55,181 bases of DNA from Lentisphaeria bacterium (lineage in GTDB: Bacteria > Verrucomicrobiota > Lentisphaeria > Oligosphaerales > Oligosphaeraceae). The stretch covers positions 1 through 55,181 of the forward strand of contig JAEDMH010000003.1 in assembly GCA_016303095.1 (NCBI GenBank). Reading direction: 5' to 3'. Position numbers and translations under genes: made by a program. Under the pieces are notes generated by a model that was not told the DNA's origin, ran no database searches, and saw only the letters and a program-made list of their open reading frames with translations. Of this stretch, positions 32,727 to 43,000 are shown piece by piece (position 1 is the stretch's first letter; each line of letters starts with the position of its first letter).

Positions 32727-34913
32727 CTAGCGGAGGAAGTCCAGGATGTCCTGGGGCAGGGAGGAGATGGCCTGGATGACCACTTCCTTTCCCGAGGGCA
32801 GGGTGACCTGGGCATCCGCCTTGTTCCCCAGGAGGATGCGTCCCATGGGGGAGTCGTAGGAATACCAGTTCTTCTGGCTGTCGCCGTCGTAGAGTCCCAG
32901 GAGAGTGACCTGCTGGGTGGATCCGTCCTTCTCCCGGAGAGTGACGACGCTTCCGGGGATGACGTATTCGCCCACTTCCTGGGTGGAGAAGTCCATGGGC
33001 TGGCAAATGCTGAGCTCCTGCTGGAGGGCGCTCCGGCGCCGGGCCAGATTTCGCTGCACTTCCTTGGCGTATTTGTATTCGGAGTTTTCGGAGAGGTCTC
33101 CCCGGGAGCGGGCATCCTCGATGGCGGCGGTGTTGGCGGGGATTTCCTCGTTGACGAGTTTCTCCAGCTCGGCCTGCAGCTGGCGGAAGCTGCGCTGGGA
33201 GGTGAGGCGGTCAATGGTCTGCTTCACCTGGGTGGTCACATTCTCTTCCACAATGGCCTTGGCCTCGTCTCCCAGGCGTGCGATCTTCACCAGGAGGGAC
33301 TGCTTTTCCCGGGTGTCCAGGAGAGGCATGCGCTTGGCGCACCGCACCAGGGCCCGGAGGGCGTTCAGGTCGGCATGGCTGCCGGCCACGGGAACCCGCT
33401 TCTTCGCCGCTCCCTTCCCCACCAGCTCGGTGGGCATCTGCACCACCTCGTAGAGGAACTCCTCGTTGTCCAGCAGGGCCTTGCGCAGATTCCGCAGACT
33501 CTTCAGATAATTGCCCTTGACGTCCTGGTGAAGGATCTTGAAGAGGAGGGTACAGTTGGAGAGGATGGCGGAACGCTCTTCGCAGGGCTTGACCTTCTTC
33601 CACAGCCACATGAAGTGGTCTGCGGTGGCCCGGCCTTCCTTGAAATCCTTGAAGAAGCGGGCCTCGAAGGCCTGGTGTTCATCCCCCTTCAGCGTCTTCT
33701 CGGTGTAGGCCCAGAGATGGCAGGGCATTTGCAGGGTGGCCTCCATCAGGTAGTCGGCCCCAATGTTCTCCCGGCTCAGGGTGAACCAGTCGGCCACATT
33801 TTTGCCGGGAAGCTCATCGGAGACGGCGACGAAGAGGGGAAGCTCATGCCAGGGCAGGAACTGTCCCTGCAGCTCCTGGCACAATCCCTGGATCAATTCC
33901 TTGGTCCTGCCATCCATGTGGAGAAGGGAAATGGCCTCGGCGCAGCGTTGGGCCGTTTCCAACTTCTGCTTCTCCGTGCGGGCCTGCACAATGCTCCCCA
34001 TCTCCCGGGCCAGAATGGCCTTCAGGTTGTCCCGGTTCCAGGCTGCCTCCTCGGAAATCCCGGTTTTCTCCAGACGCTGCAGCATCTCCGCCACAGAACG
34101 GCTGTAGTCCCAACGCCCCGCCAGGGCGCTCTGGTTCTTTTCGCCGGCCTGATTCTCCTGCTTCAGAGGAGAACACATGGCCTGCAGATCCACATGGCCG
34201 TAGTAGGTGGGAATCAGGATCTTCTCCACCAGGGTGGGGGAGGGCTCCTGGCAGGTGACCAGGCTGTCGCAGGCGGCCTGGTAGAGTTCCGGCAGGCTGG
34301 CGAAGGAGACCTTCTTCTTCTGCACCAGGGAGTCCAGGATTCCCTCCGGCTGGAGAATCACGCAGCGGGCCAGAAACTCGGCCAGGGGAAGATGCTTCTC
34401 CGGATCCTCCGCCAGGGTGAGGCTGCCGTGCTTTTCATCCAGTTCCTGGACGGTGTTCACGCCCAGGCCGGGAATCCAGAGGCGGATGCCGGGGCGCAGG
34501 GCGTGGAAGACCTGGAGTTTGGCGGCGGCGGCCAGGATGGGGGCGGGGCTGTCCAGGGTGAGGCCGGTGATTTGGAGGATGCCCTCCGGATTGGAGCAGT
34601 GGGGATGGAGGGCGTGGAAGAGGCGGAGATAGAGGGGACGCAGAGTATGCTGTTCGTCGTCATCCAGTCCCATGTTCAGCATGGCCTGGAGGAGGATTTG
34701 CTGGGGCGGAAGGAGAGGTGCGTCCTTGGGAACACTCTGGAAATATTTGGCGGCGTGGTCTTTCCAGCTTGTTTGGAGGGAGGGGGGCCATGCGTGCGCC
34801 CGGGAGGGGGCGGCATTCAGGAGTTGGGCCAGGGTTTCGCAGGCGGCGGGAGTCTTGACGGCTTGGGCGAAAAGTTCCTCCACGGCGTGGAGATCACGAT
34901 AGGTGGTCGACAT
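32727..34913 (-). CDS. greA: Long-form GreA transcript cleavage factor
   Basis: RNA polymerase secondary-channel factor that rescues backtracked complexes. The C-terminal 150 residues are a complete GreA: the coiled coil with its tip motif ARSRGDLSENSEYKYAKE, including acidic residues Asp606 and Glu609, followed by the FKBP-like domain (GSVVTLREKDGSTQQVTLLG; SPMGRILLGNKADAQV). The first 560 or so residues are helical and repeat-like, without catalytic motifs; similar long GreA proteins (about 715 residues) are known in Chlamydia. It is over four times the length of E. coli GreA (158). It is a single-frame gene, third in a unit after the regulator at 36947 and a lipoprotein, and closed by a terminator. 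The N-terminal function is unknown. Confidence 0.9.
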   Translation of the reverse strand: MSTTYRDLHAVEELFAQAVKTPAACETLAQLLNAAPSRAHAWPPSLQTSWKDHAAKYFQSVPKDAPLLPPQQILLQAMLNMGLDDDEQHTLRPLYLRLFHALHPHCSNPEGILQITGLTLDSPAPILAAAAKLQVFHALRPGIRLWIPGLGVNTVQELDEKHGSLTLAEDPEKHLPLAEFLARCVILQPEGILDSLVQKKKVSFASLPELYQAACDSLVTCQEPSPTLVEKILIPTYYGHVDLQAMCSPLKQENQAGEKNQSALAGRWDYSRSVAEMLQRLEKTGISEEAAWNRDNLKAILAREMGSIVQARTEKQKLETAQRCAEAISLLHMDGRTKELIQGLCQELQGQFLPWHELPLFVAVSDELPGKNVADWFTLSRENIGADYLMEATLQMPCHLWAYTEKTLKGDEHQAFEARFFKDFKEGRATADHFMWLWKKVKPCEERSAILSNCTLLFKILHQDVKGNYLKSLRNLRKALLDNEEFLYEVVQMPTELVGKGAAKKRVPVAGSHADLNALRALVRCAKRMPLLDTREKQSLLVKIARLGDEAKAIVEENVTTQVKQTIDRLTSQRSFRQLQAELEKLVNEEIPANTAAIEDARSRGDLSENSEYKYAKEVQRNLARRRSALQQELSICQPMDFSTQEVGEYVIPGSVVTLREKDGSTQQVTLLGLYDGDSQKNWYSYDSPMGRILLGNKADAQVTLPSGKEVVIQAISSLPQDILDFLR

Positions 34914-35019
34914 AGGATTGGGGGGGGCTGCTCGTTGAATGGCGCTTCTGGCGCTGCCGTTCCGCAGGGGAGTGGGGTGTCAGGATGGCCGGGGGACGGA
35001 AAAAAAGGGGGAGGGGAGA

Positions 35020-35508
35020 TTAGGGGCGCAGGTGGTTTCGGTTGTCTTCTAGGTTCTCCAGGATGCGGGAGGCATCGTAGAAATTCCAAAGAGGTTCGAT
35101 GACCAGGACGTTGCCATCCCGCATCTCCGGGGTGAAATGGGAGGTGCCCACATAGGTGCCGTCCACCACCACGGCGTAGACCAGGCCCAGGTTGGCGCCG
35201 GCGGTGTGGTGCATCCGGTTCTGGGACCACAAGTCCGTCTGAAGGCGGAGGCCGTAGCACCCGTTTTCATCGGGGCCGTAGAGCTCCCCTGTCAGAAAAT
35301 CCCGGGCGTCCAGGAAGGGGAAGTTTTGGATGGTGTATTGCCATTCCCGGCTGGCGTTGCGCACCTGCTTGCTGAGTCGGGTGCTGATCTGGGGATCGGC
35401 GAACTCGTGGAGGGAGAGGACAAAAGCGGGGGTGTAGGTCCGGCAGGAGGTGGCCAGGAACAGGGGCAGGAGCGCTAGAAGCAGGAAGGGGAGCCAGGTG
35501 CGTTTCAT
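35020..35508 (-). CDS. Small lipoprotein of unknown function
   Basis: A 162-residue protein with signal peptide LPFLLLALLPLFLATSC, where Cys22 is a probable lipidation site. The mature part is mixed alpha/beta with a strand run (GLVYAVVVDGTYVGTSHFTPEMRDGNVLVIEPLW). It lies 14 nt after the sigma-54 regulator stop, so it is probably co-transcribed, and 106 nt before greA. No family recognised. Upstream in-frame sequence to 35910 overlaps the regulator gene and is not used. Confidence 0.75.
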   Translation of the reverse strand: MKRTWLPFLLLALLPLFLATSCRTYTPAFVLSLHEFADPQISTRLSKQVRNASREWQYTIQNFPFLDARDFLTGELYGPDENGCYGLRLQTDLWSQNRMHHTAGANLGLVYAVVVDGTYVGTSHFTPEMRDGNVLVIEPLWNFYDASRILENLEDNRNHLRP

Positions 35509-35522
35509 GGGCAGAGGAAAGT

Positions 35523-36947
35523 TCAGGAGACCTCGGAGAGTTTCCGGTAGAGGGTGGCCACGCTGATGCCCAGGAGTTTCGCCGCCTTCTCCTTGTCTCC
35601 CCCTTGCTCCGCCAGCACCTTCTTCAGGAACTGGCGCTCGCAGAGCCGGAGGTAGGCTTTCAGGGTGAGGGTTGGGGCGGAGGCGGGAGGCTCCGGCAGC
35701 TCCTGGCCGCCATCCCTCAGCTCCTGGGGAAGATCTCCGGGGCGGATGAGCCCCTGCTCCGCCAGGGTGGCCCCCCGCTCCAGCACGTGGATGAGCTCCC
35801 GGATGTTCCCCGGCCACCGATGACGCTCCAGAAGAAGACGGGCGGCAGGAGAAAGCTGGAGGGGCGCTCCCCCGCCTCCCGGGATCCGCTCCTCCAAAAT
35901 GGCCTGGCACAACAGGAAAAGGTCGCCGGCACGCTCCCGAAGAGGGGGAACATGGAGGGGAAAGGCGCTGATGCGGTAGAAGAGATCCTGGCGAATGCGC
36001 CCCTGCTCCCGGAGCAACTCCACGTTCTCGTTGGTGGCGGCCACAATGCGGACGTCTACGGGACGGGACTGGGTGGAGCCCACGGGACGCACCTCCCGCT
36101 CCTGCAACGCCCGGAGCAACGCCATCTGGGTGGCCAGGGGAATGGAGCCAATCTCGTCCAAAAAGAGGGTGCCCCCATCCGCCGCAACAAAAAGGCCGTC
36201 CTTGTCCCGGACGGCTCCCGTAAATGCCCCTTTGACATAGCCAAACAACTCGCTCTCCAGAAGATTTTCCGGAAGGGAGGCGCAGTTGACCGGGATGAAG
36301 GGCTTGCCCGCCCGCTTCCCCGATTGGTGAATGGCCTTGGCCACCAGCTCCTTTCCCGTGCCACTCTCCCCTAAGATCAGAACGGACATGTCGGAATTGG
36401 CGACTTTCTCAATCTGATGATATAGCTCCTGCATGGGCCCCGACTCCCCCACCATCAGGCCAAAATGCCGCAAAATATCTTTGCCCCTCTCTCCTTCTCC
36501 ATCCCCTCTCGCTTCTCCCCCCTGCTCCGATTCCCCGCTTCTCCCTCCTTGACGACTCCCCAAGGCCGCCCGGAGAGACAAAAGCAACTTTTCCGCCCGG
36601 ATGGGGGAGGGAATCCATTGCGTCGCCATCCCTCGCTCCACAAGCTCCCTGGCCCGGGACATCTCGTCGTAGGGGGCCAGGAGGAAGACGGGACAGACTC
36701 TCGGGGAACAGGAGGAGGAACCGGGAGACAGCACCTGGGATAGCCGAATGTCGCAAAAGATCGCGTCCCATCCCCCCGAGGCCAGCAACTCCTCCCCCTC
36801 TTCCGGCTGGGAGGCGGTGCGCACCCGACACTCCTGGTTCCGCAAAAGACCCCGGAGAATCTCTCCGCGGCCTTCATCCGTCTCCAAGAGCAGGATCCGA
36901 ACCCGCAAAGGCCCGCTCCCTATGGATTGGCTCGATTCTTCAGACAT
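35523..36947 (-). CDS. Sigma-54 activator with degenerate receiver
   Basis: A 474-residue activator. The N-terminal 130 residues resemble a receiver: Asp66 is at the acceptor site (DAIFCDIRLS), but the acidic pocket reads ETDE and the switch Lys is replaced (WIPSPI where KP is expected), so phosphorylation control is doubtful. A low-complexity Gly/Glu/Ser linker (about 131-156) follows. The AAA+ domain is complete: GESGTGKE at 193-200, GAFTGA at 240-245, GTLFLDEIG. The C-terminal Fis-like HTH is GGDKEKAAKLLGISVATLYRKL. No kinase gene is adjacent. It is divergent from the secreted-protein gene at 37345 across a 397-nt gap. Confidence 0.88.
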   Translation of the reverse strand: MSEESSQSIGSGPLRVRILLLETDEGRGEILRGLLRNQECRVRTASQPEEGEELLASGGWDAIFCDIRLSQVLSPGSSSCSPRVCPVFLLAPYDEMSRARELVERGMATQWIPSPIRAEKLLLSLRAALGSRQGGRSGESEQGGEARGDGEGERGKDILRHFGLMVGESGPMQELYHQIEKVANSDMSVLILGESGTGKELVAKAIHQSGKRAGKPFIPVNCASLPENLLESELFGYVKGAFTGAVRDKDGLFVAADGGTLFLDEIGSIPLATQMALLRALQEREVRPVGSTQSRPVDVRIVAATNENVELLREQGRIRQDLFYRISAFPLHVPPLRERAGDLFLLCQAILEERIPGGGGAPLQLSPAARLLLERHRWPGNIRELIHVLERGATLAEQGLIRPGDLPQELRDGGQELPEPPASAPTLTLKAYLRLCERQFLKKVLAEQGGDKEKAAKLLGISVATLYRKLSEVS

Positions 36948-37344
36948 AGGGCAATAATGTATCCTATTCTCAAGGGATTGCACAGAACAGGACAACGGGG
37001 ACGCCGCGGAGCCGGGGCGGAGGAAAGATTCCCGCGCCCTCCGCCGGAGAGGGAGAAAAAGTTCGGCGGAGGGGAAGGGCATCTGATGGTCGGAAGCATA
37101 CATTATGGAAAATGCGCCTTGAAAGTTTCCCCTTGGGGAGAGGGCAGAAAAGATTGGCATGCCCATTGCTTTCTTTTAGATCCCCTCAAGGAAGGCCGTG
37201 GGACGGGCCAAAGGGGAAGGCCGCGCTCCGGAAAATGCCGGGAGAGGCCTTTTCCGGAGCGTGCAGGAGGAAGCCTCTCCCGGCCAAGGAGAGAATCGCG
37301 GGAGGAATGCCCTCTTGGGGAGCTTCCCTCGGGAATGGAGGAAA
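36948..37344. promoter_or_regulatory. Divergent intergenic region, 397 nt
   Basis: The gap between the minus-strand regulator and the plus-strand surface locus marks the strand switch of the window. The 9-mer ATACATTAT occurs facing outward on both sides: on the minus strand at 36954-36962 (7 nt before the regulator ATG) and on the plus strand at 37098-37106. They are candidates for -10 elements or regulator half-sites. No gene is evident, although open frames cross the gap. Confidence 0.4.
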
Positions 37345-38349
37345 ATGAAAAATTTCGCAGAAATAAGAATTTGGGGGCTGATTTTTTGTCTGGCCCTGTT
37401 CCCCTGGCGTGGGGTGGGGCAGGAGACTTCCCTTCCTCCGGGCATGTCTTCCCAGATGGGGCTTTCCGCCATTTGGGAGCTGACCGCCCACTTTCCCACG
37501 GAGAGTCAGAGCGTCTTTCTGGGATTGGGGCAAAAGCTGACCGTGGAGGACAATTGGATTGCGCCTCCCGGCTCTCCGGACGCGGCCCATGACGAGCGTC
37601 TGGTCCTTTCCCATGGCACCAAATACTACCAGGCCATGATTCTGCCCTGCCAGAAGCTGGCCCTGGGCCCCCAGAAGTGGACCATTGTCCTTTCCCAGCC
37701 GGAGGGGCGGGAGGAGTGTTCCCTCTCCCTGCGTCTGCGCCAAGGGGAGATGCCGGAGGGGGCGCAGATGGTGCTGTGGAGCCCCGAAGGGAAGGAGCTG
37801 ATGCGGTGGGATGGTCTGACTTCCGGGGAGGCAACGCTGACTTGCTCCCTGCTGCGGGGAACCATGACCATGGAGGTCTCCGCCACCTATCGCTACCAGG
37901 ACGTGGTCCAGGAGATCCCCCTGGAGCCCGGCTGGAATCTTGTCTCTTGCAATGTGGAGCTTCTTTCCCAGGCCACGGTGGAAGGGGAATCCCTGCTGGG
38001 CGGCCCTCAGGCTGTTGCCTATCTTCCCCGTTCCGCCATGAGGCCCCCCCTGTCCCTGGAGGAGTTGCAGGGGGGAGAAGCCTTCTGGGTCTACGCCCCT
38101 CAGAACGACCTGGTGCTGAGCTTCGCAGGGAAAGGACGTGAGGGAGAAACCACGGCCTTCTCCTCTGCCGGACAGCAAGGAACGACCAACCGTTTTACCG
38201 GTCTTGTGGCGCAGTGGAGCGAGACAGGGGCGCCCGTCCCCCCCCAGGAACCACTCCCCGAAGGCACACTCCGATGGAACCCGCAGCAGGGCGCCTTCGT
38301 CAAAGCCGCTGGCCTGCCGGAGTTGAATACAGGCTATGTGCTTCCGTAA
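37345..38349 (+). CDS. Secreted 'GWNLVS'-domain protein
   Basis: A 334-residue exported protein; ATG 37345 has a good Shine-Dalgarno (GGAGG, 5 nt upstream) and gives the signal WGLIFCLALFPWRGVGQ. The N-terminal part (about 35-190) resembles the beta domain of secreted proteins that carry an 'ATDG' strand (VFLGLGQKLTVEDN, then two-strand repeats ending MVLWSPEGKELMRW). From about 195 a second module starts with LEPGWNLVSCNVEL, contains GGEAFWVYAP, and closes with a half-repeat (GTLRWNPQQGAFVKAAGLPELNTGYVLP). A similar tandem arrangement forms the C-terminus of the protein at 45855. No enzyme motif. First gene of the plus-strand surface locus. Confidence 0.75.
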   Translation: MKNFAEIRIWGLIFCLALFPWRGVGQETSLPPGMSSQMGLSAIWELTAHFPTESQSVFLGLGQKLTVEDNWIAPPGSPDAAHDERLVLSHGTKYYQAMILPCQKLALGPQKWTIVLSQPEGREECSLSLRLRQGEMPEGAQMVLWSPEGKELMRWDGLTSGEATLTCSLLRGTMTMEVSATYRYQDVVQEIPLEPGWNLVSCNVELLSQATVEGESLLGGPQAVAYLPRSAMRPPLSLEELQGGEAFWVYAPQNDLVLSFAGKGREGETTAFSSAGQQGTTNRFTGLVAQWSETGAPVPPQEPLPEGTLRWNPQQGAFVKAAGLPELNTGYVLP

Positions 38350-38654
38350 AGAAGAACGATACATAGGTCCTGCTTCCCCGGGATGAGAAGGCGGGAAAAG
38401 GCTCTCCTCTCCCCCCCCCTTTTTTTTGAAAAAATTTCTCTTTTCTCCAAAGAAAGAGACAGAATCCGCCCTTTTGGGAAGAATTAACATTGAGCCGTCT
38501 TTCGGTTCACAGAAGTGTGAGATGAGTCTTTCTTCCCTGCCCCAAACTTTTCCCTCCGTTCGCTTATAGTACAGGACTTGCCTTTCATCCGGGGGACAAA
38601 TCCTGTATTTCCGACCCTTTCCTACGAATCCTTTATCCATAGAGATACACGAAG
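38350..38654 (+). promoter_or_regulatory. Leader/promoter region of the dockerin-like gene
   Basis: This 305-nt gap contains a C8T8-type tract (about 38410-38428), a candidate -10 TATAGT at 38565-38570 with TTTTCC roughly 17 nt upstream, and, directly after it, an imperfect inverted repeat ACAGGACTTG/CAAATCCTGT (38571-38580 and 38597-38606, 9 of 10 paired). The repeat overlaps the expected transcription start, so it may be an operator or a 5' hairpin. Confidence 0.45.
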
Positions 38655-39944
38655 ATGACAATGAAACGAAGCTGTCTTCTGGCCGCCTTCCTCCTTCTGT
38701 GTGTGTGGACGCAAGCTGCCAATGCCTTCACCATCCACGTCATGATGGGCGGGGAGACCCAGTCCCCCTCCTTGATCTTCGGGGAAGCGCCGGCGGCAAA
38801 GACCGTTCCCTTCCCTCCCTTCTCCGCCATGTTCGGCGTGAAGGATGTTTACCTGGCCAACCCTGAGAATCTGTCCACCGCCAATGTCAGCGGAGATATG
38901 GCCCGCCTGGGAACGGACTTGCGCACCGTTGATGACGAAAACGCCTGGGTGCTGGTGGCCTCCACCGATGCCCGCCTGGTTCTGCAGGCCGATCAGGAGG
39001 ATGAGGAAGAGCCGCCTGCTCTCTATCTCACCCAGGATGACCAGGAAGGCACGGAACCGGTGGAAGTGACGTTCCCCTATACCTTCTCCGCCAAGGCGGG
39101 GGTGAACTACACTCTGCGGAAGACCCGGAGCGGCGGCCCCATCACCCCCGCCCAGGATCCCGCCAATGTGGTGGTCTTCCTGGACCGGGCGGAAGGGGAG
39201 ACGAGCTTTACGGGGGAGGAGACCCAGGTGGCCACCACCGCCCAGACCCTCACTCTGAAGCTGGTGAACGGCAGCACCGATCCCGTGACCCTGGAGGACA
39301 TCTACGGGACTTACCACTACGCCGACGGCACCACCTCCGGACAGGCTCCGGAAACCGGCTGGATCCTCCAGGTGAAAGGCGGGGCCGCCGCCCTTAGCTA
39401 CGGGGAGGATGCCACCATCACCCTGGGGGAGGGAAGCACCAGCGTCACCCTCGCCGCCCAGGCCCTGAAGGGCGGATACAAGCCCATCGCCGCCTCTCTC
39501 TTCGACGAGGAGGACCAGAGGATCGCCACGGTCAACTGGGTCATCCTCCCCTCCGGCACCCTGGACTACGATGGCAACGGATTGGTGGACATGAACGACG
39601 CCATGTATGTCTACAATCTGGTGGGCGCCGGATGCCCCACTCCTGAGGACGACTGGTTCGTGGCCGCCGACTTGCAGCCCTTCACCACCTACGCCACCCC
39701 GGAGCTTCTCCAGGCCGCCTTGGAAACCCTCCAGGGACTCCCCTCCCAGCTGGATTTCGACGGCAACGGAGAGGTGGACATGGACGACGCCATGTACCTC
39801 TATAATTTTGTGGGCGCCGGGTGCCCCGTTCCTGAAGACGACTGGTTCGTGGCCGCCGACTTGCAGCCCTTCACCACCTACGCCACCCCGGAACGACTCC
39901 AGACCGCCTTGGAAACCCTCCAAAGTCTCCTGGGACAGAAATAG
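38655..39944 (+). CDS. Secreted protein with two dockerin-like EF-hand repeats
   Basis: A 429-residue exported protein (signal CLLAAFLLLCVWTQAANA; ATG codons at residues 1 and 3). The N-terminal 290 residues are beta-rich and begin like the neighbour at 37345 (FTIHVMMGGETQSPSLIFGE). The C-terminus holds two near-identical 63-residue repeats starting at about Leu303 and Leu366: LDYDGNGLVDMNDAMYVYN and LDFDGNGEVDMDDAMYLYN. Both are full Ca-binding loops of the type I dockerin kind, each followed by VGAGCPxPEDDWFVAADLQPFTTYATPE. DNA identity between repeats is high, pointing to recent duplication. Dockerins bind cohesins in cellulosomes; no cohesin is recognised here, so they may be stand-alone calcium modules. 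Confidence 0.82.
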   Translation: MTMKRSCLLAAFLLLCVWTQAANAFTIHVMMGGETQSPSLIFGEAPAAKTVPFPPFSAMFGVKDVYLANPENLSTANVSGDMARLGTDLRTVDDENAWVLVASTDARLVLQADQEDEEEPPALYLTQDDQEGTEPVEVTFPYTFSAKAGVNYTLRKTRSGGPITPAQDPANVVVFLDRAEGETSFTGEETQVATTAQTLTLKLVNGSTDPVTLEDIYGTYHYADGTTSGQAPETGWILQVKGGAAALSYGEDATITLGEGSTSVTLAAQALKGGYKPIAASLFDEEDQRIATVNWVILPSGTLDYDGNGLVDMNDAMYVYNLVGAGCPTPEDDWFVAADLQPFTTYATPELLQAALETLQGLPSQLDFDGNGEVDMDDAMYLYNFVGAGCPVPEDDWFVAADLQPFTTYATPERLQTALETLQSLLGQK

Positions 39945-40014
39945 CAGCCCGGCGACGTCCACCATCCCCCTTTTTTCTTTCTTTCTTCTCCACAACCGAA
40001 GGAGTCATCACCCT

Positions 40015-43000
40015 ATGATTTCCCATTTCGCAGAATTTCTCCGCAAAGGGGCCGCCTGGACGGTCTTCCTTGCCACTACCCTTCTTTTGTCCCAAGGAGT
40101 GCGGGCCGACTGGACCATTGACTTGGTCTCCGGATCCGACGTGAACGGCACCTTCCTGGAAGGCAAGTACATCGATGGCATCTCCACCCGGGGGGCCACC
40201 CAGGTGTATCTGACCACCGACGAAAACAACTGCCAGCTGTTGAACCTGCTGCTGCTCCGGGACGCCACCCAGGAGTGGGCGGGGATCACCTGGGAGGATG
40301 CGGTGGGGGAAAAGGGGAACAACCCCGTTCTGACCTCCACCAACATTCAGCTGTATCCCAATGCCGGCCCGGGCAAGGTTCTCATTCTTGCCAATCGCAA
40401 CCGGGTGCTCCTGGGCACCGTCTACCACAATCTGCTCGACGGGATGGATTCCACCGGCGCCGTGAGCTTCAACAAGCTGAATAACGCCCATTCCACCAAT
40501 GCGGGCCCGTACACCAACAAGGTGAAGGTGAATGGCCCCGGCAGCGTGACGATGCTGAAGGGATTCAACTTCTCCCTGGCGGAGGGCACGGTCTTCGAGA
40601 CGGACGAGGAGGTGCCCCTGGAGGTCTCTCCCCTGGACGAGGTCTTCACCTGCACGGCCTGGAATGGCTCCGACCTGGTGCCCACCACGGCCGTGAAGTT
40701 CACCATGGCCGGCTTGGCCACGGAGAGCACCGGCACCGGCTCCGTGCTTCTCACTCCGGATGGCGGCTTCCGTTTCATCCCGAAGAAGGACTTCTTCGGC
40801 ACGATCACCCTGGAATACACCGCCACCTCCACCGAGGGAAAGGGAAGTGTGAAAGGCAGCCTCACCGTGACGGTCCACGATGTGGATGACATTCCCACGC
40901 TGACCAACAAAGGCTCCAGCTTTGTCCTCATCGAGGGCATGGCGGTGAAAGATTTGGGCGATGCCATCTACCTGAATTTCTCTGAAGAGGAGGTGGATCG
41001 GGAACCCTCTCTGAAGAGCGAGGCCACCTTGACCTTCACTCCCGTGGACGGAGAGGGGGAGACCATCACCTTCCCGGTGACCCTCACCCCCGTGACCACC
41101 AGCGACCGGGAGCCTGGAACATACACCTACAGCGTGGATTTCTCCCAGGTGGATCTGGTGATCCCCTACACCACCGTGAAGCATCCCGCCGCTCGGAAAG
41201 AGTACACGGGAATCCTCTCGGTCACCGACGGCGGCAAGGAGGCCTATGCAGTGACGTTGGACGGCATCCCCGCGATAGTGAAGGATGTGGATATTGCGCC
41301 GTTGATCACCGGGTTCGGAACCAAGCCTATCTCCGGCATGCTGGAGCTCGTGGCGGGTAAGGTTCGTACTTGGAAGGTCCAGGCGGACTCCCTCTTCACC
41401 CCGGATGTGCTGGCCACGGACGCGGACGCGGAAGACGAGGTTACGCTGAGTCTTGAATACTTCTACGAGGACATGCCGGCGATGACCTTCACCCAGATTC
41501 CCTCTCCTTTGGAAAAGGGCAGGACTCTGGTGGCTGTCGCCACCGCCACCTCCGGAACCCTGAGCGCTGTCCTGCGCGGATACTACCAGGTGGTGAACAA
41601 AGCCCCCGAACTGGCGGAGAACAGCGGACGCATCTTCATCCGCCGGGGCGGAAGTACGCTCACCGGCGGCGTCACCTTGGAAGTCACCGATGTGGATGGG
41701 GCCGACGACATCACCGTGAACAAAGGCTACGATGACACCTCCACTCTGCCCGATGGCCTGACCATCGACCGGAAGGACGACGGGAATGTGGCCACCCTCA
41801 CCCTGACCTTCACCGTTCCCGATTCCGCCCTGGGCGGAACCGAGGATCTCCAGGCCCGCTACTCCGTGTGGATCAGCGATGCCGCCCAGGATAGCTCCCA
41901 GCAGATCTACACCTTGGTGGTGGATTTCAAGGAAAATCCCGTGCCCGTGGTGACTCTGGAAGAGAGCAGTGTCACTATCGCCGAGGTGGACGCGGAGGGG
42001 AATCCCACCTCCTTCCTGGTGAAGGCCAGCGCCACGGACAGCGATGTCTATCCCGCCGGCGTGGGCGCCTGGAAACTCCAGGTGCCCGAGGGCTGGAACT
42101 ACCAGTCCATCAGCGAGGAGACCGGCTCCCAAGGCAGCGGAACTCCTGTTTACAGCGCTTCTTGGAAGGTGACCAGCAATGGCTATGACACCATCGCCCT
42201 TGCCGAGGGCGGCGCCTCCCGGCTCGCCAGCGACTTGTTCACGGTGAAGGTCATCGCCGTGGATGGGGAAACCCAGGGCGAGGGCTCGGCGGATATGGCG
42301 GTGACGGTCAAGGATGTGGACCGCGCCCCCACCGTTCCTACCATCCTCCACCAGACTCCTGGGGAAGCCTTCCACGGCGACACCCTGACGATTGACGCCT
42401 CCGGCTCTGTGGATGCCGACGGGGATCCCATCGCCTATGCCTATCTGTGGAGCTACAGCGCCGATGGGGTGACCTTTACCGAGGTGGATGGAGAGGGAGA
42501 GAAGGGAGACACCCTGAGCCTTGCCGCCGCCATCAAGAAGGGATACACCGTGAAGGTGGCCTCCCGGGCCGTCACCAGCCCCTACGGGGAAGGAGCGGAG
42601 AATGTCTTCTCCGAACTCTCCCAAGCTGTCGCCTGGGTCATCGGCAATACCGCGCCCTACTTCTACCACGTGGGCACGCAGCCTGGAACGGCCTCCGATC
42701 CGGAGATGCCCGAGGAACCCCTGGAGTATGTCTGGGAGATCGCCGAGGACGCCACGGAACAGTCCCTCTACGTGAACGCCTACGATGTGGATGAGGCCGA
42801 CGGCGTGGATTCCCTGACCTACGCTGTGGAAGCCCTGGATGCCTCCGTGGGCACCATCGAGATCAATTCCACCACCGGAAAACTCACCTTCACCCCCGCC
42901 AAGGACTACTTCAACAACGGCGTCTCCATGCCCCAGGTGGTGGTCTCCGCCAAGGATGAATCCGGCGTCAACGCCCCCCAGGTGCCCGTCATCTCCCTCA

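Noticed and set aside
32586..35102. An 838-residue open frame on the plus strand
   Set aside because: Antisense to the long greA gene, whose GreA domain is unambiguous; composition is that of a shadow frame.
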